A stretch of 7,990 bases of DNA, taken from positions 1 through 7,990 of the forward strand of contig JAOUEB010000044.1 in the NCBI GenBank assembly GCA_029858925.1, written 5' to 3'. This DNA is from Nitrospira sp. GTDB lineage: Bacteria > Nitrospirota > Nitrospiria > Nitrospirales > Nitrospiraceae. The translations under genes and the position numbers were made by a program. Every line of letters begins with the position of its first letter. The stretch's first letter is position 1. This document shows, one piece after another, positions 1-6,507 of this stretch. The notes below the pieces were generated by a model. The model was not told the origin of the DNA. It saw nothing but the letters and a program-made list of their open reading frames with translations, and searched no databases.

Positions 1-1
1 T

Positions 2-337
2 TGGTTTCGGCCGGACGGCAAAGAAATGACCGACGAAGATTGGAATGCGGGGTACTCCAAATCGCTCACGCTCCGGCTGGCAGGCGATGCCATCAGCGAA
101 ACCGATGCCAAGGGACGGCCGATCATTGGCGACACCCTGCTGATTCTGTTGAACGCCCACCATACGCCGCTGGCCTTCACGCTGCCGGCCCACAAGAGCG
201 GCATTCGCTGGTGTCCGCTCCTGGATACTGCGCTCACAGGGGAGACCGAGAAACCGGTCACGATCCTCAAGGGGGGTGAGCGGTACGACATGGAGGGCCG
301 ATCGATCGCCGTGTTACGGCTTGACGGGAGGCATTAG
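2..337 (+). CDS. glgX: Glycogen debranching enzyme, C-terminal fragment (GlgX/isoamylase type)
   Basis: This is the last 111 codons of a gene that begins left of the window and stops at TAG 335-337. Enzymes of this GH13 family hydrolyse alpha-1,6 branches of glycogen or limit dextrins in the cytoplasm. The fragment opens with WFRPDGKEMTDEDW, which matches the junction after the catalytic barrel in GlgX/TreX proteins, where the sequence typically reads W-x-x-P-D-G-x-x-M-x-x-x-D-W. The rest (LTLRLAGDAI, then GDTLLILLNAHH, then FTLPAH) is the usual C-terminal beta-sandwich, ending in SIAVLRLDGRH. The catalytic domain is not in the window, so activity cannot be judged. The gene converges on the minus-strand operon with 20 bases between stop codons. 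GlgX is often next to glycogen or TreY/TreZ trehalose genes, which would lie to the left. The family call is firm; the choice between GlgX and other isoamylases is less so. Confidence 0.88.
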   Translation, partial: WFRPDGKEMTDEDWNAGYSKSLTLRLAGDAISETDAKGRPIIGDTLLILLNAHHTPLAFTLPAHKSGIRWCPLLDTALTGETEKPVTILKGGERYDMEGRSIAVLRLDGRH

Positions 338-357
338 CGTGACCTCCGCCGATCCGC

Positions 358-1554
358 TTATTTTGCAATCGTGATCGGCAACGTCGGCACGCGGGCGACG
401 TCCGTCACCGTCATCTGATAGAGCTGACTCAACAACTCGAACGCCTCTCGATTCCAGCGTCTGGGCTCCTCGTCGCCTTCCGATCCTCCGTCCATCGCAT
501 ACCATCGGTCTTCCAGCGTCGCGGCGAACACCGCCTCCGATGGACGATCGTCCGTTTCCGCAATGGCGAGCGTTCTGACGGGATTCCGAGGCGCCTGTTT
601 GCTGCGCGGATCCGGCTCGACCCCGAACTCAGGCTCCGCGGCAATGCCTCGCGCGAGAAAGCCAAGAATGCCGTTGAAGCTGCGGAGCTTGATCTGGCCC
701 TGCCACGGATAATCGCCGCCGGGATGGCCGGGACGAATATCCACCAGGATATAGTTCCGGGGATACCGATCGGCCTGTTGATGAAGCCGACGCCGCTCCT
801 CGTTTCCCAACGAGCCCGGATCATAATTGGTCAGAGCCACTCGCCCCGTCACCCGTCGAATCAACTGCGCATGACCTCTCTCATCCCGGCTCCATTCATA
901 GCCTTTGTCGAGCGCTTGGCCGGTCAGCGGATGATCGAGAGGCAGCGGCCAGGCCTCCTCGAAGGTGATCGGTCCGACGTGGAGTTCACGGGCAACATTC
1001 AAGCCCGACAGGTGGAGGATGCGTTTGCGGAACTCCCGATATTCATCCGGCCTGTGCGGCAGATTGAGATAAAAAGTCCGCTGGCCGTCCGATTCGACGG
1101 CCAACCCGCGCCCCATGAGCCGGAGCACGATGGCCGGCTCGACCCCCTGCGTCACGAGGAAATCGAACTTCGTCTCATCCATCGGAGTCAGGATGCGCTT
1201 GGTGAAATCTTCTCCCTGGACCGGGATGATACTGACGGTGGGGCTCTCAGCCATGCTCGCGCCCAGATTGAACATGTAGAAATTCCTGGCGAACACCGGG
1301 CCGCTGCTCTCGAACAACTGGCCCCCGATGCCGCCGCTCGACCGGAAATCGAACGTCGCCGCGACGTTCGAGACGGCGGTGAAGTGCAGCGGCTGCCCTT
1401 GCTTCGCCCGCGCGATGTTCAACAACAGCATTTCCGCTTCCAACAGATTGACCGTCCGGTCGTACTCCAGCACGGCGCGATGCATCGCCAAAGGCGAGAG
1501 GCAGCCGTTCAGACTCAACAGCGCGATGCCGATGCAGAATGCTCGCCGAATCAT
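358..1554 (-). CDS. Uncharacterised lipoprotein, last gene of the operon
   Basis: A 398-residue protein of unknown function. The N-terminus is a clear lipoprotein signal: two arginines at 3-4, a hydrophobic core and the lipobox LNGC with the lipidated Cys at 18. Leu follows the Cys, so there is no Asp+2 inner-membrane retention signal and outer-membrane placement is plausible. Two stretches look conserved from memory of similar uncharacterised lipoproteins in other Gram-negative bacteria: one around residues 36-58 (EAEMLLLNIARAKQGQPLHF) and one at 104-125 with the pattern S-P-T-x-S-x-x-P-x-Q-G-E-D-F. The middle and C-terminal parts are hydrophilic with no recognised catalytic motif. The start is ATG 1554, fixed by AAGGAGG four bases upstream. 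It lies 24 bases after the ATPase gene on the same strand, so co-transcription is likely, but a functional link to transport is only inferred. Confidence 0.85.
   Translation of the reverse strand: MIRRAFCIGIALLSLNGCLSPLAMHRAVLEYDRTVNLLEAEMLLLNIARAKQGQPLHFTAVSNVAATFDFRSSGGIGGQLFESSGPVFARNFYMFNLGASMAESPTVSIIPVQGEDFTKRILTPMDETKFDFLVTQGVEPAIVLRLMGRGLAVESDGQRTFYLNLPHRPDEYREFRKRILHLSGLNVARELHVGPITFEEAWPLPLDHPLTGQALDKGYEWSRDERGHAQLIRRVTGRVALTNYDPGSLGNEERRRLHQQADRYPRNYILVDIRPGHPGGDYPWQGQIKLRSFNGILGFLARGIAAEPEFGVEPDPRSKQAPRNPVRTLAIAETDDRPSEAVFAATLEDRWYAMDGGSEGDEEPRRWNREAFELLSQLYQMTVTDVARVPTLPITIAK
1349..1371. repeat. Perfect 10-base inverted repeat with 3-base spacer inside the lipoprotein gene
   Basis: TCGAACGTCG and CGACGTTCGA are exact reverse complements separated by CCG. 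The element lies within the coding region for Ser-Asn-Val-Ala-Ala-Thr-Phe (about residues 62-68 of the lipoprotein). Because of the symmetry, the opposite strand spells the same peptide SNVAATF. It may be chance from codon choice, or a hairpin in the mRNA. Confidence 0.6.
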
Positions 1555-1558
1555 TGTT

Positions 1559-1565
1559 CCTCCTT
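1559..1565 (-). promoter_or_regulatory. Strong ribosome binding site for the lipoprotein gene
   Basis: On the minus strand AAGGAGG is followed by AACA and ATG. It is the strongest Shine-Dalgarno match in the window and sits inside the 24-base gap after the ABC ATPase stop. It fixes the lipoprotein start and suggests this last gene is translated independently rather than by coupling. Confidence 0.75.
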
Positions 1566-1578
1566 TTCTATGATGTCC

Positions 1579-2685
1579 CTATGCAGACCCAATCCGCTGC
1601 CCGGTTGCGGGATCGAATAGATGCACGGCCGGCCGGCGCGCAACGACCGCCACAGAATCCCTGATCCGTGGAACGAACCCGGCCGCCGCCGCTCCAATGA
1701 TCGTCGTGACGCCACGCGTATCTTGAAGATCCACGGTCACCCACATTCCTGATCCAGACGGCTCGATGAGACGGACCACACCGGCCACGGCGCCTTCTTC
1801 ACCGATCTTTTCGGCAGGCTCCACGAGGATCGCCTCCGGCCTGATACCAGCCATGACCATCCGATCATGACGAAGCTCCGACGGCAGGCTTGATCCAGTC
1901 AGCCGGATCGGCCCGGCCCGGAGGCTCTCTCCTTCGGCCTGCGCCTCCAGCAGATTCATCGGGGGATAGCCCATGAACCCCGCGACGAACAAGTTGCCGG
2001 GGCGCTGATAAATCTCGTGAGGATGATCTACCTGTTGCACCTCGCCGTGGTTGAGCACCGCCAACCGGTCGGCCAACGTCAGCGCTTCCGTTTGGTCGTG
2101 CGTGACATACACGGTGGTAATCTTCAGCTCCTCATGGAGCCGGCGCAGTTCCGCGCGCATTGAGGCGCGCAATTGCGCATCGAGATTCGACAGGGGTTCG
2201 TCCATCAAAAACACGCGGGGCTTTCGGATCAGCGCCCTGCCCAGCGCCACCCGCTGCCGCTGGCCTCCCGAAAGCTCGCGAGGCCTCCGATCGAGCAGGG
2301 TATCCAACCCCAGGAATCCGGAGACCCGCCGCACTTCATCTTCAATCTGCCGCCGATCCAAGCCGTTCTTGCGTTGGGCGACGCGAAGCGGAAAGGCGAG
2401 GTTCTCCCGCACGCTCATATGCGGATAGAGGGCGTAGCTTTGAAATACCAACGCCACGTCTCGTTCCCGCGGTTCCAGGCCGGTCACGTCCACCCCGTCG
2501 AACAGGATGCGTCCGGATGTCGGGCGATCCAAACCGGCGAGAAGATGCAGCAGCGTGGATTTTCCGCACCCCGAGGGCCCCACGATCGCGAAGAGCTCTC
2601 CGTCACGGATCGTCAACGTCACGTCGGGGAGGACGCTCGCCGCCCCGAACCGTTTCGAGAGATGTTCCACCCGCACTTCCGCCAT
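1579..2685 (-). CDS. Sugar ABC importer ATP-binding protein (MalK/UgpC/MsmK-like)
   Basis: This 368-residue protein is the ATPase that powers the importer encoded just upstream; it would act as a dimer on the cytoplasmic face. All ABC motifs are intact: Walker A GPSGCGKST (36-44), Q-loop Gln82 in LVFQSYALYPHM, signature LSGGQ (138-142), Walker B VFLMDEP (158-164) with catalytic Glu163, the D-loop SNLD (166-169) and switch His196 in YVTHDQTEA. After about residue 235 (GFMGYPPMNLL) comes a C-terminal TOBE/OB-type regulatory region, as in MalK and UgpC. Its length is normal for the family. ATG 2685 is six bases after the MalG-like gene, with AAAGGG nine bases upstream. MalK-type ATPases are often shared between several importers, so one with its own full set of partners may be dedicated. 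The family is certain; the substrate cannot be read from this subunit. Confidence 0.96.
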   Translation of the reverse strand: MAEVRVEHLSKRFGAASVLPDVTLTIRDGELFAIVGPSGCGKSTLLHLLAGLDRPTSGRILFDGVDVTGLEPRERDVALVFQSYALYPHMSVRENLAFPLRVAQRKNGLDRRQIEDEVRRVSGFLGLDTLLDRRPRELSGGQRQRVALGRALIRKPRVFLMDEPLSNLDAQLRASMRAELRRLHEELKITTVYVTHDQTEALTLADRLAVLNHGEVQQVDHPHEIYQRPGNLFVAGFMGYPPMNLLEAQAEGESLRAGPIRLTGSSLPSELRHDRMVMAGIRPEAILVEPAEKIGEEGAVAGVVRLIEPSGSGMWVTVDLQDTRGVTTIIGAAAAGFVPRIRDSVAVVARRPAVHLFDPATGQRIGSA

Positions 2686-2691
2686 CCGCGG

Positions 2692-3552
2692 CTACCCTTT
2701 CACGCTGCCGGCCGTCAATCCCGCCACGATGTGGCGTTGAAACAGGACGGCAAGCCCGGCCACCGGCAATGTGACGAGCAGAGATGCCGCCGCGAGATCA
2801 CCCCAGGGAATTTCATATAAACCAGGAAACAGCGCCACCGCCACCGGCGCGGTCCTGGTGGAATCGCTGGCCGTGAGGGTCAAGGCAAACATGAACTCGT
2901 TCCACGAAAAGATGAAGACCAACAGCGCCGCCACGGCCAGACCCGGGCGCGCCAGCGGCAGAAGCACCGTGAGCAACGCTCGCAGCGGTGTGCAGCCATC
3001 CACACGAGCGGCGTAATAGAGCTCGCTCGGCAATTGCCTGAATACGCTCGTCAAGAGCCATACGGCGAGCGGAAGGGCGTAGACCGCATGGGTGAGCCCC
3101 ACTGCCACCAGCGTGTCCCGCAGTCCGAGCGCCCGCATCAACAGGTACAACGGGCTGATCACGGCTATAGGAGGAAACATCGACGTCGCCAGCACGAGCC
3201 CCAAAATGACCGGCTTGCCGGCTATCGGCAACCGCGCCAGAGCAAACGCGCAGAACGAACCGACGACGACCGCCACTGTGGTCGCACTCGCCGCTACGAT
3301 CGCGCTGTTTGCAAGCGACTGCGCCAGCGGTGACTCCAGCAACACCCGTTCATAGTGCGACCCCGTCGCATGGTCCGGCCATATCGGCGGCAACCGCACG
3401 AGATCCTGGTCCGGCTTCACGGACGTCACCGCCTGCCAGAGCACCGGCCCAAGACAGAACAGGCCGACCGAGACGAGGAGACAGAACCTCAAGCCCGCGT
3501 TGCGCAACGATCCGACTCCGCCGAACTTCCCATGGCCTTCCGCATCCCGCAT
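2692..3552 (-). CDS. Carbohydrate ABC importer permease, MalG-like
   Basis: A 286-residue inner-membrane protein with about six hydrophobic segments (near residues 21-43, 80-106, 112-138, 146-170, 202-226 and 252-272). The cytoplasmic EAA loop that docks on the ATPase is clear at about 177-202: ELYYAARVDGCTPLRALLTV, then LLPLARPGL. The stretch FIFSWNEFMFAL after the loop is typical of the MalG/UgpE branch of CUT1 transporters. ATG 3552 shares one base with the stop of the MalF-like gene (TGATG); a GTG three bases earlier (3555) is also possible and would give a GTGA overlap. I prefer the ATG because GGGAG lies eight bases upstream of it. The pair with the upstream MalF-like gene forms the heterodimeric channel. 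Family is certain; substrate is inferred from the binding protein. Confidence 0.95.
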   Translation of the reverse strand: MRDAEGHGKFGGVGSLRNAGLRFCLLVSVGLFCLGPVLWQAVTSVKPDQDLVRLPPIWPDHATGSHYERVLLESPLAQSLANSAIVAASATTVAVVVGSFCAFALARLPIAGKPVILGLVLATSMFPPIAVISPLYLLMRALGLRDTLVAVGLTHAVYALPLAVWLLTSVFRQLPSELYYAARVDGCTPLRALLTVLLPLARPGLAVAALLVFIFSWNEFMFALTLTASDSTRTAPVAVALFPGLYEIPWGDLAAASLLVTLPVAGLAVLFQRHIVAGLTAGSVKG

Positions 3553-4490
3553 CACATCGTCTCCCGCAGATGGCGCCGCAACAGCAATACATACAGCGAG
3601 GAGAGCGCCGCGACGATGACAAACATCGCGGTGGCCAAGGCGGAGCCGTACCCAAATTGCAAGGTTTGAAATAATGTCTTATAGGCATAGATCGAGAGCG
3701 TTTCGGTCGTGTTGCCAGGCCCTCCGCCGGTCAGCACGAACACCGCATCGAACACCCGGACCGCATCCATCGTGCGGAAGACGAGCACGATGACGATGAC
3801 CGGCATCAAGAGCGGCACTGTAATGTGGCGAAACTGATGCCAGACCCCCGCGCCATCGACCCGCGCAGCCGCGTAGAGTTCCTGCGGCACGGATGTCAAT
3901 CCCGCCAGCAGCAGCAATGCCGCGAACGGTGTGGTCTTCCAGATATCCATGACGACCGCTGCATGGATGGCCCAGTCGGGATCTGCCAGCCAGTCGATGG
4001 GCGCGGCGATGAATCCGGACTGAAGAAGCAGATACGTGAGCAGGCCGTAATCCGGTTGGTACAACCAGGCCCAGATCTGGGCCGACACCACCGTTGGGAT
4101 GGCCCAGGGCAGGATGATCATGACCTGCGCCAGACGAGGCGACCGGCCTGTTCCACTGGTCACACGGTCCAGCAGGATGGCCAACCCGAATCCTAGGATC
4201 AGTTCAGCGGTGACGGACAGACCGGTAAAATACAACGTAGTCCGGCAGGCGGCCCAGAACCGATCGTCGTTCCATAGTTGGAGATAGTTCCAGATCCCCA
4301 CGAATTCATCCACTCCGAAGATCGGCATACGACGATGCAGGCTCAACCACAAGGCCGCCATGATTGGAGCGAGGGCCATGAGACCGACCAGCGCGAAAGC
4401 GGGAGCGGCCAGGAGGTAGCCCCATCCCCGTTCGGACAGGCGGAACAGGCCGGTCGGCCTTTCCGTTCCGGTGAATCGCGGAGACGTCAT
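3552..4490 (-). CDS. Carbohydrate ABC importer permease, MalF-like
   Basis: A 312-residue inner-membrane permease. A hydrophobic segment at about 24-50 (YLLAAPAFALVGLMALAPIM) starts the six-segment pattern typical of short MalF/LacF/ThuF proteins. The EAA loop is at about 204-230 (ELYAAARVDGAGVWHQFRHI, then TVPLLMP). It is followed by VLTGGGPGNTTETLSIYAY (252-270) and FGYGSALA, which are hallmarks of the MalF branch of CUT1. The open frame continues upstream to 4976, but those 162 codons are arginine- and proline-rich shadow of the binding-protein gene. The start ATG 4490 is supported by a classic ATGA overlap with the binding-protein stop and by GAGG seven bases upstream. It would pair with the MalG-like product to form the translocation pore. 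Confidence 0.95.
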   Translation of the reverse strand: MTSPRFTGTERPTGLFRLSERGWGYLLAAPAFALVGLMALAPIMAALWLSLHRRMPIFGVDEFVGIWNYLQLWNDDRFWAACRTTLYFTGLSVTAELILGFGLAILLDRVTSGTGRSPRLAQVMIILPWAIPTVVSAQIWAWLYQPDYGLLTYLLLQSGFIAAPIDWLADPDWAIHAAVVMDIWKTTPFAALLLLAGLTSVPQELYAAARVDGAGVWHQFRHITVPLLMPVIVIVLVFRTMDAVRVFDAVFVLTGGGPGNTTETLSIYAYKTLFQTLQFGYGSALATAMFVIVAALSSLYVLLLRRHLRETM

Positions 4491-5764
4491 AGGGGTGCCT
4501 CGACGAATGGAGCCCCCTCGTCGATCGCCAGCCTCTCCGCATGACGGCGGACGGCCTCGAGGGTTTCCCGAGCCGTTTTGCGTCCGACCACGAGGGCGCT
4601 CACTTCCGGCTGCGCCGATTGCGAGAGCATTAGATAATAGGGCGTCACCGGCCGAGGCCGCGCCGCGAGAAAGATCGGATAGAGGTCCTTTAGCACGGGC
4701 CGGATGTCCAGCAAGGATTTCTCGGCATACAGCGCCCGCCTCGCCGGGTTGTACCCGATCGCGACGGCGATCCGGCGTTGCGCATCCGGCGAGGTTAAGA
4801 AACGAATCAGCTCGCGTGCCGCTTCTCGTCGGGGAGAATGTTGCGGGACCGCGAGCAGCCATCCACCCAAGACCGGCGCGGCGGCATGGCCGGCGAATGA
4901 CGGAAGCGGTGCCATGCCGATCTTTCCTCGAACCGGCGACCCCGCTCGTTCCAGCAACGACCAGGCATAGGGCCAATTGCGCATGAACAGCGCGCGGCCG
5001 TCCCCAAAGAGCCGGCGGGTCGATTCTTCATCGGCCATGCTTGTGGAGAGCGGCGTAATCCCATGCACGGAGATGGTGTCACGCAGAAACTGCAGACCGG
5101 TTTCAGCCCGGCCACGATCCCCTGTCCACAGATCAGTCCCATGGCTCCGAATCACTTCCAGCGCTGCACAGATCAGCCCTTCATATTGCTTCCCTTGCCA
5201 CACGAACCCAGCCAGCTCAGCGTCCTGCTCTGCGTCGAGAATCACCCGGGCCGCATGAACGAGCTCCGGCCATGTCGCGGGAGGAGCGATCCCATGGCGG
5301 TCCAGCAGGTCCCGCCGGTAGTAGAGCACACCCGCGTCCACATACCAGGGCACGGCGTACAGTTTGTGATCGAACGTCGCCGCCATGATCGGCCCAGGAA
5401 AAAACTCATCCCGCTCAGCCTGAGGCAGGAGGTCGTCGAGGGGGGCGACCCATCCCGCCTTGGCGAATTCCTGCACCCAGATCGTGTCGACGGCGAGCAG
5501 ATCGAAGGGCGCCTTTCCTCCGTCAAGGTTCATGGCATAGTACTGATGTTGGCGATCCGAGGAGGCAGGCAGAAGTTCCTCGCGAACGAGCACACCGGGC
5601 CGGCGCTGTTCAAACTCGCGGAGCAGTTCTGAAACCACCGCGCCGTCGCCGGACAGTTTTCCGTGCTTGAAGACCAGAACGGTGGCCGCAGGGTCCGCTC
5701 CTCCTCCACCCTGCGCGCAGCCGGCCGCCGACAGCACCCAGAGGAGGAGGAACGCACCTGCCAT
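4487..5764 (-). CDS. Trehalose/maltose-type substrate-binding lipoprotein of the ABC importer
   Basis: A 425-residue SBP family 1 protein that delivers sugar to the adjacent permeases. Residues 1-16 form a short lipoprotein signal ending SAAGC (Cys16). Several stretches match my recall of the Thermococcus litoralis trehalose/maltose-binding protein: FVWQGKQYEGL (187-197), RNWPYAW (262-268), VDAGVLYYRRDLL (142-154) and LGGW (299-302). These include the aromatic and acidic residues that line that protein's sugar site, notably Asp143 and the Trp/Tyr cluster at 264-268. The first N-lobe segment (FKHGKLSGDG, about 32-41) differs from the archaeal protein, so the ligand may not be the same. ATG 5764 shares one base with the previous gene's stop (TGATG); a GTG three bases earlier is the alternative and no other standard start exists before an in-frame stop at 5822. 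GAGG is eight bases before the ATG. The signal's n-region has no Lys or Arg, which is unusual. Confidence 0.93.
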   Translation of the reverse strand: MAGAFLLLWVLSAAGCAQGGGGADPAATVLVFKHGKLSGDGAVVSELLREFEQRRPGVLVREELLPASSDRQHQYYAMNLDGGKAPFDLLAVDTIWVQEFAKAGWVAPLDDLLPQAERDEFFPGPIMAATFDHKLYAVPWYVDAGVLYYRRDLLDRHGIAPPATWPELVHAARVILDAEQDAELAGFVWQGKQYEGLICAALEVIRSHGTDLWTGDRGRAETGLQFLRDTISVHGITPLSTSMADEESTRRLFGDGRALFMRNWPYAWSLLERAGSPVRGKIGMAPLPSFAGHAAAPVLGGWLLAVPQHSPRREAARELIRFLTSPDAQRRIAVAIGYNPARRALYAEKSLLDIRPVLKDLYPIFLAARPRPVTPYYLMLSQSAQPEVSALVVGRKTARETLEAVRRHAERLAIDEGAPFVEAPL

Positions 5765-6471
5765 CACAGATGCCTCAGGTCGTCCGGGGCGCGATCGCGG
5801 GGCCGATTGGAGAGGGTTCGCTCAAGATAGTCCTTCGCCAAATCCTTGGCTCCCAGCCCGAACGCCAAACACGTTGCGAACACGACGCCTCCAAAGGTAA
5901 TTCCGAATCCGACGATCACCACGCTTTGCGCAATCCCCAGTTCCTCCAACGCCATCGCCAGCGCAAAGAGCTGAACGCCCCAGCGTGACATGTTCGCGAT
6001 CAGCCGCGCAGGCGGTAACCCGGCATTGACCGCCGCGATCAGCACGCCCTGCGAGATGAAATTGGAGAGCAGGTACCCGGCCACCAAGATCACGCCTCCG
6101 GTCAACACATGCGGAATGTAGGCCAGGAACGACTGGGCAAATCGGTTGATCGGCTGGAGGTTGAGCGCGCCAAGGCCCGCGATGACCGCAAAGGAGACGA
6201 TCATCCAATAGGTGGTGCGCCCGACGATGCGCGACGGATCGGCCTTCACGCCTCCGCGCGCCAGCGCGGCGTTGATGCCCAGACGGTTGCACAGCTCATC
6301 CAACCGCATGACGCGCAACAATCGTTCGACGGCATGCCCCAGCGCCCAAGCCGCCACGAAGCCGACCCCCACGATGATGGCCATGGCCAGCACATTCGGC
6401 AACACCGCCAGAACTTGCCCGCCGAGATGCTCCAACGGCGCAAGCAGCGCCTTATCGAAAAAGTCTTTCAT
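5764..6471 (-). CDS. Small 'conserved TM helix' membrane protein, mechanosensitive-channel related
   Basis: A 235-residue inner-membrane protein with about five hydrophobic segments: near 20-46, 84-104, 114-140, 160-177 and 183-208. Two glycine-rich segments look like repeats of the conserved TM helix (PF05552-type) found in proteins annotated as mechanosensitive ion channels: VLPNVLAMAIIVGVGFVAAW at 23-42, and VGFGITFGGVVFATCLAFGL at 187-206 leading into GAKDLAKDYLER. The last segment resembles the Gly/Ala-rich pore helix of MscS. The protein stops soon after it, so the MscS beta-domain and cytoplasmic cage are absent. It starts at ATG 6471 behind GAGGGGAGGGGGAT, and its stop overlaps the binding-protein start. 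Context suggests a membrane partner for solute handling, perhaps efflux on swelling. Family assignment is good; channel activity is unproven. Confidence 0.82.
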   Translation of the reverse strand: MKDFFDKALLAPLEHLGGQVLAVLPNVLAMAIIVGVGFVAAWALGHAVERLLRVMRLDELCNRLGINAALARGGVKADPSRIVGRTTYWMIVSFAVIAGLGALNLQPINRFAQSFLAYIPHVLTGGVILVAGYLLSNFISQGVLIAAVNAGLPPARLIANMSRWGVQLFALAMALEELGIAQSVVIVGFGITFGGVVFATCLAFGLGAKDLAKDYLERTLSNRPRDRAPDDLRHL

Positions 6472-6488
6472 ATCCCCCTCCCCTCATT

Positions 6489-6504
6489 CCGCCGACTTCG
6501 GCAG
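6489..6504 (-). other. Small intergenic hairpin
   Basis: In the 36-base gap between the glycosyltransferase stop and the next gene, the minus strand reads CTGCCG-AAGT-CGGCGG: a six-pair stem (one G-U) with a four-base loop, starting three bases after the TGA. No T-run follows, only a purine-rich Shine-Dalgarno, so it is not an intrinsic terminator. It could be an mRNA stability or processing element, or chance in GC-rich DNA. Confidence 0.3.
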
Positions 6505-6507
6505 GCA

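Noticed and set aside
327..347. GGAGG/CCTCC hairpin between the convergent genes as a bidirectional terminator
   Set aside because: The stem is only five pairs with an 11-base loop and has no adjacent T-run on either strand.
724..1620. 298-codon plus-strand open frame opposite the lipoprotein gene
   Set aside because: It is antisense to a well-supported gene with a lipobox and strong ribosome binding site; its composition is Arg/Gln/Pro-rich and shows no recognisable domain.
2160..2820. Plus-strand open frames of 204 and 215 codons opposite the ATPase and permease
   Set aside because: They lie over intact ABC motifs on the other strand and have shadow-like composition.
4491..4976. 162-codon N-terminal extension of the MalF-like permease
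   Set aside because: The extension lies entirely within the binding-protein gene in another frame; the ATGA overlap and GAGG site support the start at 4490.
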